Below, one piece after another: positions 51,954-61,007 of a stretch of 64,000 bases of DNA (its first letter is position 1; every line of letters starts with the position of its first letter). The DNA is taken from contig NZ_CP071869.1 of NCBI RefSeq assembly GCF_017569185.1, positions 372,001-436,000 of the forward strand. Direction: 5' to 3'. Made by a program: the position numbers and the translations under genes. Origin of the DNA: Polaribacter cellanae. GTDB lineage: Bacteria; Bacteroidota; Bacteroidia; Flavobacteriales; Flavobacteriaceae. The notes beneath the pieces were generated by a model that was not told the origin of the DNA, did no database searches, and saw nothing but the letters and a program-made list of their open reading frames with translations.

Positions 51954-52844
51954 ATGAAAAGGGAATTTTTTTTTGTTTTAAAAACATTAAAATACTTTAT
52001 TTTAACAGTAATAATAACATTACTACTTATAATTACAGTATATAATTATAAACGTTATAAAGTAAAATGTAAATTACAAAAAATTGCAATTAATAATTCA
52101 ATCCTTATTATGGGGGATTCTGAAATGCAAAGATTACCACCAAGTTCATTTGAAAAAAAAACTTATAATTTTGCTAGTAAAGCAGAGCACTATTTTTTTA
52201 CTTACTCAAAATTAAAGTATATTCTTTCTTTTAAAAAAAACAAAATAAAAAAAATAATTTTAGGTGTTTCTATTCATAATTTTGGCCACATGTATGAAAA
52301 ATCATTTGATATTAAAAGAATTGAAGGTAAATTTGGATTGAGAAGGTTTATGATGTATTTTAATTTATTTGATAATGATTTTATAAATTCTATCCAATTG
52401 GTGAAAAACTTCTCTTATTTTATTGACGGATTATTGAGAGATCCAGATATGGGAGGTTACTATGAAAGTTTAAATAAAAATCCTGATAATTCAATTATGG
52501 ATTTAACTTCTAAAGTGCATTTTACAAATAAAAATAAGATAGCAAATACTTTTTTTCAAGAGAAATATTTCAAAAAAATTATTCAAATATGTAAAGAAAA
52601 CAATGCGAATTTAACAATAGTTTCAATGCCAGTTCATTCTAATTATAAAAAGAAAATTAACCCTTTTTATTTTAATTATTTAGAAAATTTAACTAAACCT
52701 AATAAGCATTATAAGTATTTAAATTTTTTAGACGAAAATACTAATGTTTATCATTTGTCGGATGCTAATCATTTGAATAAAGTAGGAGCTATCAAATATG
52801 CAACTTTAATAAATAACGCGGTTAATAATATAATTAAAAAGTAA
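51954..52844 (+). CDS. SGNH-like membrane-anchored protein, probable O-acetylation partner
   Basis: 296 residues. One N-terminal membrane helix (TLKYFILTVIITLLLIITVYNY) followed by SILIMGDSEMQRLPPSSF, where GDSEM resembles the GDS nucleophile block, and a C-terminal VYHLSDANHLNKVGA, a D-x-x-H pair. These fit a divergent SGNH hydrolase like AlgJ/AlgX partners of MBOAT acetyltransferases. It overlaps the MBOAT gene by one base. Very low GC. Catalytic activity is not proven. Confidence 0.65.
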   Translation: MKREFFFVLKTLKYFILTVIITLLLIITVYNYKRYKVKCKLQKIAINNSILIMGDSEMQRLPPSSFEKKTYNFASKAEHYFFTYSKLKYILSFKKNKIKKIILGVSIHNFGHMYEKSFDIKRIEGKFGLRRFMMYFNLFDNDFINSIQLVKNFSYFIDGLLRDPDMGGYYESLNKNPDNSIMDLTSKVHFTNKNKIANTFFQEKYFKKIIQICKENNANLTIVSMPVHSNYKKKINPFYFNYLENLTKPNKHYKYLNFLDENTNVYHLSDANHLNKVGAIKYATLINNAVNNIIKK

Positions 52845-54268
52845 TGTTGTTCAATTCCATAGAATTTTTAATTTTCCTACCCATAGTATTTTTATTGTAT
52901 TGGTTTGTTTTTAAGAAGTTAAGCATACAAAATGTTTTAATTTTAATTGCAAGTTATGTTTTCTATGGTTGGTGGGATTGGCGTTTTTTATCGCTAATTA
53001 TTTTAAGTACAGTTGTAGATTATATTTTAGGTTTACAGCTAAAAAAGACAACTGAAAAGAAGCAAAGAAAACGATTACTAATTATTAGTCTTGTTTTTAA
53101 TTTAGGCTTATTAGGTTTTTTTAAATATTATAATTTTTTTATAGATAATTGGATTGAAGCTTGGGAAGCTATCGGAGTAACCATGCATGCAAGCTCGTTA
53201 AATATTATTTTGCCTGTTGGAATCTCATTTTATACGTTTCAAACTTTAAGTTATACGATAGATGTATATAGAGAAAAATTAGAACCTACTAAAAACTTCA
53301 TCGCATTTGCTTCTTTCGTAGCATTTTTTCCTCAATTAGTGGCAGGACCCATTGAAAGAGCAACTAATTTATTACCTCAATTTTATAAAAAAAGAGAATT
53401 CAATTACGATTTTGCTGTTTCTGGAATGAAACTAATTTTATGGGGATTGGTAAAAAAAGTCGTGATTGCAGATTCCTGTGCAGTTTTAGTCAACAGAATT
53501 TTCGAAAACCACCAAGATGAATCTGGTTTAGCACTTTGTATGGGAGCCATTTATTTTGCTTTTCAAATTTATTGCGATTTTTCTGGATACTCAGATATTG
53601 CAATTGGAACATCGCGATTATTTGGTTTTAAATTAATGCGAAACTTTAATTATCCTTATTTTTCTAGAGACATTGCAGAGTTTTGGAGAAGATGGCATAT
53701 TTCTTTAAGCACGTGGTTTAGAGATTATTTATACATTCCATTAGGAGGTTCTAGAGGAAGTTTAAAAATTAAAATAAGAAATGTATTTGTTATCTTTTTA
53801 GTTAGTGGTTTTTGGCATGGAGCCAATTGGACATTTATTATTTGGGGAGGTTTAAACGCATTATTTTTCTTGCCATTATTAATAGGAGGTAAGAATAGAA
53901 AAAATTTAAATGAAGTAGCTGCAACTTCTATTTTACCGAGTTTTAAAGAAATTCTTCAAATTTTAGGAACTTTTACAATTACCACTTTTGCGTGGATATT
54001 TTTTAGAGCAACTTCATTAACGCAAGCTGTTGAGTACATTCAAAATATATTTAATTTTAATAACTTTATTCCAGATGTAATTCGACATAAAAAAATAATT
54101 CCATTTTTAGTGCTATTTGTAATTATGGAATGGTTTTCAAGAAGGCAAGAATATGCAATAGTTTTAGACAAAAAATACAGAATAGTATTTTATATGTTGT
54201 TTGCTTTTATGATTTTATATTATGCTTCTGTAGACGAAAAATCTTCATTTATCTATTTTCAATTTTAA
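52844..54268 (+). CDS. MBOAT-family O-acyltransferase
   Basis: Integral membrane acyltransferase of 474 residues, AlgI/DltB-like, with about ten hydrophobic segments. Landmarks: ILIASYVFYGWWDWRFLSLI, VGISFYTFQTLSYTIDVYREKLEPTKN, FPQLVAGPIERATNLLPQF, FWRRWHISLSTWFRDYLYIPLGGSRG, and VSGFWHGANWTFIIWGGLNALFF with the catalytic histidine. It would move an acyl group, most likely acetyl, across the membrane for transfer to the polysaccharide. It is flanked on both sides by SGNH-like proteins. Confidence 0.94.
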   Translation: MLFNSIEFLIFLPIVFLLYWFVFKKLSIQNVLILIASYVFYGWWDWRFLSLIILSTVVDYILGLQLKKTTEKKQRKRLLIISLVFNLGLLGFFKYYNFFIDNWIEAWEAIGVTMHASSLNIILPVGISFYTFQTLSYTIDVYREKLEPTKNFIAFASFVAFFPQLVAGPIERATNLLPQFYKKREFNYDFAVSGMKLILWGLVKKVVIADSCAVLVNRIFENHQDESGLALCMGAIYFAFQIYCDFSGYSDIAIGTSRLFGFKLMRNFNYPYFSRDIAEFWRRWHISLSTWFRDYLYIPLGGSRGSLKIKIRNVFVIFLVSGFWHGANWTFIIWGGLNALFFLPLLIGGKNRKNLNEVAATSILPSFKEILQILGTFTITTFAWIFFRATSLTQAVEYIQNIFNFNNFIPDVIRHKKIIPFLVLFVIMEWFSRRQEYAIVLDKKYRIVFYMLFAFMILYYASVDEKSSFIYFQF

Positions 54269-54271
54269 TAA

Positions 54272-55189
54272 ATGAAGCGATTTATAATTAAAATATCATT
54301 TCTCATAATTGCCATAACTACAACTTATATTTTGCTAGGTTTTTTAGCAGATGGAACAACCGACCCTTTTTATTTAAGATTTACGAGCCCAAAACAAAAA
54401 TCCCTAATTCTAGGAACTTCAAGAGCAGCTCAAGGGGTAAGGCCGGAAATTTTAGATTCAGTAATAGATAAAAAGATATTAAACCATTCGATTTATAATT
54501 TTGCATTTACAATTCTTCATAGTCCATATGGTGAAACATATTATAAAACCATAAAATCTAAATTAGGTGAGAATAGTTTTAATGGGCTGTTTATTTTATC
54601 TGTAGATCCTTGGTCAATTTCCCAAAAAACAAATTTAAATTACGATATCGAAAGTAAAAAAGAACTTTCTAAGCTTACTTTTTTTAATATGAATCCTAAT
54701 TATGATTATTTAATAAATTCTTATAAAAACTCTATGTTTAACCTATTAATTAATAAGTTTAATAGAGATTCGACTTTACTGCTTCATAAAAATGGCTGGT
54801 TAGAAGTAAATATAAATATGGAGAAAGACGAGTTAAGAAAACGAACATTATCTAAGATAGAAGTATATAAAGAAAATGGGAAAAAATATAAAATTTCAGA
54901 TAAAAGAATATTTTGGTTAGATAAAACTATACGTTTATTAAAAAAACATGGTCGAGTAATTTTAGTTCGTATACCAGTTAATAAAGAAATTTTGGCAATT
55001 GAAAATGAATTATGTGAAAATTTCGATTCAATTATTAACACTAGATTTAATAATTTATTGTATTTAAATTATAAAGAAGATTCAAATAATTACACTTTTG
55101 TAGACGGAAACCATTTATACAAAGCATCTGGAAAAATATTTTCTAAAAAATTAGCAAACGACATAAATAATTTATTTTTTAATGAATAA
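54272..55189 (+). CDS. SGNH-like hypothetical protein, O-acetylation cluster
   Basis: 305 residues. An N-terminal membrane helix (FIIKISFLIIAITTTYILLGFLA) precedes KSLILGTSRAAQGVRPEIL (GTS in place of GDS) and the C-terminal TFVDGNHLYKASGKIF (D-x-x-H). FAFTILHSPYGETYYKTIKS and LFILSVDPWSISQ are further alpha/beta elements. It starts 4 bases after the MBOAT stop and overlaps the next gene by eight bases. Resembles the genes on either side in layout, but identity is low. Confidence 0.6.
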   Translation: MKRFIIKISFLIIAITTTYILLGFLADGTTDPFYLRFTSPKQKSLILGTSRAAQGVRPEILDSVIDKKILNHSIYNFAFTILHSPYGETYYKTIKSKLGENSFNGLFILSVDPWSISQKTNLNYDIESKKELSKLTFFNMNPNYDYLINSYKNSMFNLLINKFNRDSTLLLHKNGWLEVNINMEKDELRKRTLSKIEVYKENGKKYKISDKRIFWLDKTIRLLKKHGRVILVRIPVNKEILAIENELCENFDSIINTRFNNLLYLNYKEDSNNYTFVDGNHLYKASGKIFSKKLANDINNLFFNE

Positions 55190-56111
55190 ATTCTTGAAAC
55201 ATATTGCTATTATAATAAGTGTTTTGTTACTACTTATTACTGTGTATGTTGGAGAAACATTCTTTGCCAATTATAATCATAAAATAGATTATCCTGCAGC
55301 AATTATAGATAAGTATAAAAGATTAGACTCTTTAAAAGATACTTCTAAAATTATTATTGCTGGTGGGTCAAGTTCTTCTTATAGCATAAATAGTAAACTT
55401 TTAGGGAAAACGTTTTTAAAGCCAGTAATAAACACAAGTTTGGCAATGAGTTTAGGAAGTAGATATCATTTAAACTTAACAAAAAAATATCTAACAAAAG
55501 GAGATGTTATTCTTTATATTCCTGAATATGAATATTATTATGGAAAAGAAAATGGAGACGATTTTTTATATACTACGCTTTTTTATGCCCCAGCTATTTT
55601 TAAAGATTTTACACAATTTCAAAAGAAATCTTTTTTTAAGAAAGCAATTCGATTGTCAACAAAATTTTATATAAGTTTATTAAAGAAAAAAGAAGCAACT
55701 CCAACACAATATAAAAGAGAATCTTATAATTATTTAGGAGATAATATTAGTTTGGTCTCTGTAAATGATTCAAAAATAAAAGCTGAAAAAATTAATAGAT
55801 ATCAAAAATTAAAAAGTAAAGAAATTAGTAGGAAATTTGTGACTTTTTTACAAAAAATGAATCTTATTTGTAAGGAGAAAGACGTTCAATTAATTATAAC
55901 TTTTCCACCTTTAGAAAAATCTCAATTTGATAATCATTTTTTACAAGATATAAACGAGTTAAGAAAGGAAACCAACCTTATATTTGTTGGCGACCCAACA
56001 GATTATTTATATGGTGCAGATTTGTTTTATGACAGTAGTTATCATTTGAATGGAGAAGGAAGAAAAATAAGAACAAAAAAATTAATAGAAACACTTAAAA
56101 ATAAGTTGTAA
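55182..56111 (+). CDS. SGNH-like hypothetical protein, O-acetylation cluster
   Basis: 309 residues with an N-terminal membrane helix (HIAIIISVLLLLITVYVGETFF), KIIIAGGSSSSYSINSKLLG, and the C-terminal FYDSSYHLNGEGRKIRTKKL, giving a Ser-rich nucleophile region and D-x3-H. It is the third gene of this shape around the MBOAT. Ends one base before the asparagine-synthetase-like gene. Function as acetyl-transfer partner is by context. Confidence 0.6.
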   Translation: MNKFLKHIAIIISVLLLLITVYVGETFFANYNHKIDYPAAIIDKYKRLDSLKDTSKIIIAGGSSSSYSINSKLLGKTFLKPVINTSLAMSLGSRYHLNLTKKYLTKGDVILYIPEYEYYYGKENGDDFLYTTLFYAPAIFKDFTQFQKKSFFKKAIRLSTKFYISLLKKKEATPTQYKRESYNYLGDNISLVSVNDSKIKAEKINRYQKLKSKEISRKFVTFLQKMNLICKEKDVQLIITFPPLEKSQFDNHFLQDINELRKETNLIFVGDPTDYLYGADLFYDSSYHLNGEGRKIRTKKLIETLKNKL

Positions 56112-56112
56112 A

Positions 56113-57822
56113 ATGTGTGGAATTGCTGGTGTTGTTGGAGAAAATATACAGAAAGAAAGTATTTATAAAATGCTACTTTCTCAAACACATCGTGGACCAG
56201 ATGATACAGGTATTTGGGAAGAAGAAAATGTAGTTTTAGGACATAATAGATTGGCAATTATCGATTTAAGAGCAACATCAAACCAACCTTTTACAGATAA
56301 TTCAAACAGATATCACTTAGTTTTTAATGGAGAAATTTACAATTATTTAGAGTTAAGAAATGAACTAAATTATAACTTTAAAACAAATTCCGATACAGAA
56401 GTTTTATTAGCTGCTTATTTAGAATGGGGCAAAGATTGTTTGCATAAATTAAATGGAATGTTCTCGTTCGCGATTTGGGATGTTAAAGAAGAAAAATTAT
56501 TCGCTGCCAGAGATCGTTTTGGAGTAAAACCTTTTTTTTACACACAAATTGACAATAAATTAATTTTTTCATCAGAAATAAAGGCAATTCACGCTTTTGG
56601 ACTTCAAAAAACTCCTAATAGAAAAGTCTGGGCAAATTATTTTGCATTTGGTAGTTATGGATTGCCAAACGAAACTTTTTGGGAAGATATTTCTCAATTA
56701 TCTGGAGGACACTATTTAGAATATTCAAACAAGAATTCAAAAATTGAAAAATGGTATTTCTTTGAAAAAGAAGTTGAAAAATATCAAGAAAAATATACAT
56801 ATGAAGAAGTAAAATCTAAATATTCTAATCTTTTAAAACAAAGTATTCGATGGCGTTTTAGATCAGACGTTGCTGTAGGCTTTAATTTAAGTGGAGGTTT
56901 AGATAGTTCTGCATTATTAGCATTTGTAAATCAGCAAGAAAATAGCGAAAATATAAAAGCATTTACTTTTTATACGGATGATAAAAGGTATGACGAACTT
57001 GCCTGGGTAGAAGAAATGATTGGAATTACAAAAAATCCATTGGTTAAAATACTTCTAAAATCAGATGAAGTTGAAGAATTAAGCAAAAAAATAACACATT
57101 ATCAAGATGAGCCTTTTGGAGGAATACCAACTTTAGCATACGCTAAAATTTTTGAGCAAGCTAGAAAAGAAAATATTTTGGTTTTGTTAGATGGACAAGG
57201 AATGGATGAGCAATGGGCAGGTTACGATTATTATCTTAAAAAAAAAGATACAAACATTATTCAAGGAGTAAATAAATCGCCTTTTAAAAAAGACGTTCTA
57301 TCAAAAGAATTTTTGGCTTTGGCAGAAAAACCAACCTACCCCAAACCATTTAAAGACAATTTGTTAAATAAACAATACAGAGATTTATTTTATACAAAAA
57401 TACCAAGGGCTTTGCGTTTTAACGATAGGGTTTCTATGGCAAGTAGCACAGAATTAAGAGAACCTTTTTTAGATTATAATTTGGTTGAATTTGCGTTTGC
57501 ACAACCTTTGGAATATAAAATTAAAAATGAAATTCAGAAAAAAGTATTAAGAGATATTGTTTCAGAATTTTTAAGCGATTCAATTACATACGCACCAAAA
57601 AGACCTTTACAAACACCACAAAGAGAATGGTTAGGAAATGATTTAAAAGATTTTGTTTCTATAAAATTACAAAAAATTAAAGAAAGTAGTTTTTCTAATT
57701 GGTTTGATTTTGATAAATTAGAACAAGAATGGCAAAACTATATAGAGGGAGATAACGATTCTAGTTTTCATATTTGGCAATGGTTAAGTTTAGCATTAAT
57801 TTTAAACGAGAATACCAATTAA
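56113..57822 (+). CDS. asnB: Glutamine-hydrolysing asparagine synthetase (AsnB-type amidotransferase)
   Basis: 569 residues. The N-terminal Ntn glutaminase starts directly with the nucleophile Cys2 (MCGIAGVVGE), with FNGEIYNYLELRNELN; the C-terminal synthetase has the PP-loop motif FNLSGGLDSSALLAFV, LLDGQGMDEQWAGYDYY, and FNDRVSMASSTELREPFLDYNLVEFA. Inside a polysaccharide operon such enzymes often amidate a uronic or nonulosonic acid, but true asparagine synthesis is equally possible. Shares one base with the next gene (TAATG). Confidence 0.9.
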   Translation: MCGIAGVVGENIQKESIYKMLLSQTHRGPDDTGIWEEENVVLGHNRLAIIDLRATSNQPFTDNSNRYHLVFNGEIYNYLELRNELNYNFKTNSDTEVLLAAYLEWGKDCLHKLNGMFSFAIWDVKEEKLFAARDRFGVKPFFYTQIDNKLIFSSEIKAIHAFGLQKTPNRKVWANYFAFGSYGLPNETFWEDISQLSGGHYLEYSNKNSKIEKWYFFEKEVEKYQEKYTYEEVKSKYSNLLKQSIRWRFRSDVAVGFNLSGGLDSSALLAFVNQQENSENIKAFTFYTDDKRYDELAWVEEMIGITKNPLVKILLKSDEVEELSKKITHYQDEPFGGIPTLAYAKIFEQARKENILVLLDGQGMDEQWAGYDYYLKKKDTNIIQGVNKSPFKKDVLSKEFLALAEKPTYPKPFKDNLLNKQYRDLFYTKIPRALRFNDRVSMASSTELREPFLDYNLVEFAFAQPLEYKIKNEIQKKVLRDIVSEFLSDSITYAPKRPLQTPQREWLGNDLKDFVSIKLQKIKESSFSNWFDFDKLEQEWQNYIEGDNDSSFHIWQWLSLALILNENTN

Positions 57823-59204
57823 TGAAAAAAATCATCATCATATTCCCAAGAGGAGAATCTATAAAAAACTTTGTGTATTCTGGCATTACAGATGCATTAA
57901 GAGAAGAATATAAAGTCTTTTTTTTCTCTGTGGTTCCCAATAAAGAAATTAAAAAATATTTAGTTGCTAAATGTGATGAATTTTATGAATTAGAAGAAGA
58001 GCTTCAGCAAAATAAATATGCAAATGAGTTGCTAAAAATTCTTCAAATTGCACATTTGAATAAACTGAACTCTGTAACTGGGAATTTAAAAATCGTAAAA
58101 GACGATTTGTTAAGTAAAAAGTCAATAAAATCTACTCTTGTTCGGAAATTTAGGAAATTAATTGCCTCTTTTTATACATCTGAAAGTGCTTTAGTAAAAT
58201 TAACAGAAAGGTTTGAACGTGCAAATTTTAAAAATCCCAAAGTTTTAGAGTTAGAAAATGTTTTATTAAAGATAAAACCAGATTTGGTATTTAACACGTC
58301 TCATATTCATAATTCAATTTCTTTAAATTTAATGTATGCTGTTAAAAAGCTAAAAATAAAAACAGCAACTTTTCTTTTTTCTTGGGATAATTTAACTTCA
58401 CAAGGAAGAATTATTCCTACTTACAACGTTTATTTTACATGGAATGATAAGATTAAGAGAGATTTACTAAAAATTTATCCAACTATAAAAGAAGAAAACG
58501 TGTTTGTGACAGGAACACCACAATTCGATTTTCATTTTAATGAAAAATTTATAGATTCTAAAGAAGAACTATATCGTTTTTTGAAGATTCCTTTAGAAAA
58601 GAAAATCATTTTGTATTCCACAGGCATGGCTTATTACACTCCTAAAGAGCATATAATTGTTGAAGAAATAGAAAAAGTATTAAGAAAAATAGACGATAAT
58701 CTTCAATTAGTAGTAAGAATTTACGCAAAAGACGATAATACAGCCTATTATAAATTAAGAGATTCGAATCCTAATATTTGCATTCCAGATCACTTTTGGG
58801 AACTCAATCATTTAACCCCAACTTTAAAAGATATTACACTGTTTAATAGTTTATTGAACCATTGTTCTATGGGTGTTAATGTAGCATCTACAGTTTCTTT
58901 AGATTTGGCAGTTTTAAACAAGCCAGTTATAAATATTGCTTTTAATCCGCCAAATGAAAACATTTATCCGAACGATTATGAGAAGATTTACGAATTCGAT
59001 CATTACAAACCAATCGTAAAAAGTGGAGCGATAAGTTTAGTAAAAAGTACAGGTAAGTTAAAAGAACAAATTATAACTTATTTAAAGAATACTTCTTACA
59101 AAGAAAAAGAGAGAAAAGATTTAGTAAACTCATTTTTTGGAAATGAGCTAAAAAAGGATAAAAAACATACATTTGTTCGTATATTTAATTCACTTTTAAA
59201 ATAA
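57822..59204 (+). CDS. GT-B-like probable glycosyltransferase, family uncertain
   Basis: 460 residues from ATG 57822; a TTG at 57774 inside asnB is in frame but less natural. The N-terminal half begins MKKIIIIFPRGESIKNFVYSG; the second half shows FSWDNLTSQGRIIPTYNVYFTWNDKIKRDLL, NVFVTGTPQFDFHF, and GVNVASTVSLDLAVLNKPVINIAFNPPNE, similar in layout to UDP- or CDP-glycerol-type GT-B transferases. No exact family is recognised. It starts right in the asnB stop. Confidence 0.7.
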   Translation: MKKIIIIFPRGESIKNFVYSGITDALREEYKVFFFSVVPNKEIKKYLVAKCDEFYELEEELQQNKYANELLKILQIAHLNKLNSVTGNLKIVKDDLLSKKSIKSTLVRKFRKLIASFYTSESALVKLTERFERANFKNPKVLELENVLLKIKPDLVFNTSHIHNSISLNLMYAVKKLKIKTATFLFSWDNLTSQGRIIPTYNVYFTWNDKIKRDLLKIYPTIKEENVFVTGTPQFDFHFNEKFIDSKEELYRFLKIPLEKKIILYSTGMAYYTPKEHIIVEEIEKVLRKIDDNLQLVVRIYAKDDNTAYYKLRDSNPNICIPDHFWELNHLTPTLKDITLFNSLLNHCSMGVNVASTVSLDLAVLNKPVINIAFNPPNENIYPNDYEKIYEFDHYKPIVKSGAISLVKSTGKLKEQIITYLKNTSYKEKERKDLVNSFFGNELKKDKKHTFVRIFNSLLK

Positions 59205-59212
59205 ATAGAAGT

Positions 59213-60802
59213 TTGCAAATTACTTTAGTTGTCTTTAATGATATAAATAATGTTAAGTGGGAATTTGGCCATAAAATAGCCATTTCTTATACAACGAAAT
59301 CTTTATGGAATGCAAGAGAAAGCATTTTAAAATTAGAAGCGACACATATTTTATTTTGGGATTTATCTATTGGGAATTTGCCCGCCAAAAATCAATTAGA
59401 AAAATCGATTAATTCTAAGGGTAATTTATGGCATATTGGATCTAAAGTTGGTTTAAAAGAGAAACCATTTTTGTTAGATGCTATTCAGCCTACAAGTATG
59501 TTGCATTTATCTATCAATCACAAAATAAACCACAGTTCTTGGAAAAATACCTTTAAAGGTTGTTTGCTTGAAAAGCGTGTTTTCGATTTTATAAATGCAT
59601 CCAAATATTCAAATTCTTTAGATATTATAGGTTTAGATTTTGGTTATAAAGCAATGAAATCTGGAGTAATCACAAGATATTCAGCAATTTTATCAGAAAA
59701 TATAGAAATTAAAAAAACATCATTAAAATTAAAAGAAGAGCTATTGTTTATCAGAAATAATTTTGATACAAAAGCCTTTTTATGGACATACATTACAAAT
59801 TTATTTAAAATTTCGCCGATTTCGCTTTACAAAACATTTTCAAAAAAAGAAAAGGGAGTACTAAAAGTTTTCCAACATTCTAAAGAAGAAGATATTTTAG
59901 TAAATAAAGACATTTCTACTTCAATAGTTATTGCAACTTTAGAACGTTACGAAGTTTTAAAAAATGAATTAAAGGAATTGCAGGAATTAAATCCTGCTCC
60001 AAATGAAATTATTATTGTAGATCAAACTCCAAAAGAAAAGAGAGAGACTACTTTTTTAGAAGAGTTTTCAAATTTACCAATTATTTACTTAAAGACAGAC
60101 AAAATAGGGCAATGTTCTGCAAGAAATTTGGGCATAAAAACAGCTACGAATAAGTTTGTTTGGTTTTTAGATGACGATATGGAAGAAATTCCTGTTAATT
60201 ATCTACAAAAGCACTTAGAAACAATTTATAATTTAAATGCAGATATTTCTTGTGGAATCCCAGATGAGATTGGTACAAATTATATCAATAGAAACATCCC
60301 AAAAATAGAATTATCAAACGGATTTCCAACAAACGATGTTTTAGTTAAAAGAGATTTATTAATTGAAGTTGGTGGCTTTGACGAAAAAATGAATCAACTA
60401 CAAAGCGAAGACGAAGAATTGGGTTTACGTTGTATAAAAAATGGCGCATTAAATGTTAAAAATAATCAGTTAAGAATTGTTCACCTAAGAGCAAGTAGAG
60501 GAGGTTTAAGAAGCCATAATGTACGAAAAACAACATTTTCTTCATCTAGAAATAGTTTGTTTCAGAGACGTTTTTTACATTATTCAGAAATTTATTTAAG
60601 TTTAAAGCATTTTTCGAAAACACAAGTTCGAAAATATAAATTATTAAATATTAGAGGTACTTTTATTGTAAGAGGTAATTTTGTAAAAAAAATGTTGAAA
60701 ACTTTAATAGGTTTTTTATTATTGCCACATACTATCTATAAGACAAATAAAAACACGAAATCTGCAATAAAAATCTTAAATAAAAAAAATGAATCAATTT
60801 AA
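59213..60802 (+). CDS. GT2 glycosyltransferase with long unknown N-terminal domain
   Basis: 529 residues; begins with TTG at 59213 (no ATG occurs in the first 99 codons, and the upstream gene stops at 59204). The catalytic GT2 domain is in the centre, about 240-440: TSIVIATLERYEVLKNELKEL, EIIIVDQTPKEKR, GQCSARNLGIKTATNKFVWFLDDDMEE, VGGFDEKMNQLQSEDEELGLRCIKNG. The D-D-D metal motif is DDD. The first 230 residues (including WDLSIGNLPAKNQLEKSINS) form an unrecognised domain. A basic tail follows. Membrane-associated likely. Confidence 0.83.
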   Translation: MQITLVVFNDINNVKWEFGHKIAISYTTKSLWNARESILKLEATHILFWDLSIGNLPAKNQLEKSINSKGNLWHIGSKVGLKEKPFLLDAIQPTSMLHLSINHKINHSSWKNTFKGCLLEKRVFDFINASKYSNSLDIIGLDFGYKAMKSGVITRYSAILSENIEIKKTSLKLKEELLFIRNNFDTKAFLWTYITNLFKISPISLYKTFSKKEKGVLKVFQHSKEEDILVNKDISTSIVIATLERYEVLKNELKELQELNPAPNEIIIVDQTPKEKRETTFLEEFSNLPIIYLKTDKIGQCSARNLGIKTATNKFVWFLDDDMEEIPVNYLQKHLETIYNLNADISCGIPDEIGTNYINRNIPKIELSNGFPTNDVLVKRDLLIEVGGFDEKMNQLQSEDEELGLRCIKNGALNVKNNQLRIVHLRASRGGLRSHNVRKTTFSSSRNSLFQRRFLHYSEIYLSLKHFSKTQVRKYKLLNIRGTFIVRGNFVKKMLKTLIGFLLLPHTIYKTNKNTKSAIKILNKKNESI

Positions 60803-61007
60803 TTATTTTATTAAAGATGTTAAAAGAATATTTGCAGTAAGATATTTAAAGTTAGTCTACACTTGGCAAAATCGGTTTTTTGCTGGTATTTTTATTTTTA
60901 TAAAGCTTAGTAATAGAATTAAGATAGGAGTCCCTACATACATAGTTCTTTTGTTTGATAAAGAAAAAGGTAATTTAACAGGAGTTCCAGCAAAATTATT
61001 ATTATGA
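60789..61007 (+). pseudogene. Collapsed serine acetyltransferase-like remnant
   Basis: A 72-residue frame: the N-terminal part FIKDVKRIFAVRYLKLVYTWQNRF...FIKLSNRIK resembles the start of serine O-acetyltransferase-type proteins of polysaccharide clusters, and the last nine residues GVPAKLLL match their C-terminal end, where the left-handed beta-helix hexapeptides should precede it. The repeats themselves are absent, as if the middle had been deleted in frame. It overlaps the GT2 gene by 14 bases and the next gene by four. I read it as a non-functional remnant or a very reduced protein. Confidence 0.6.
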
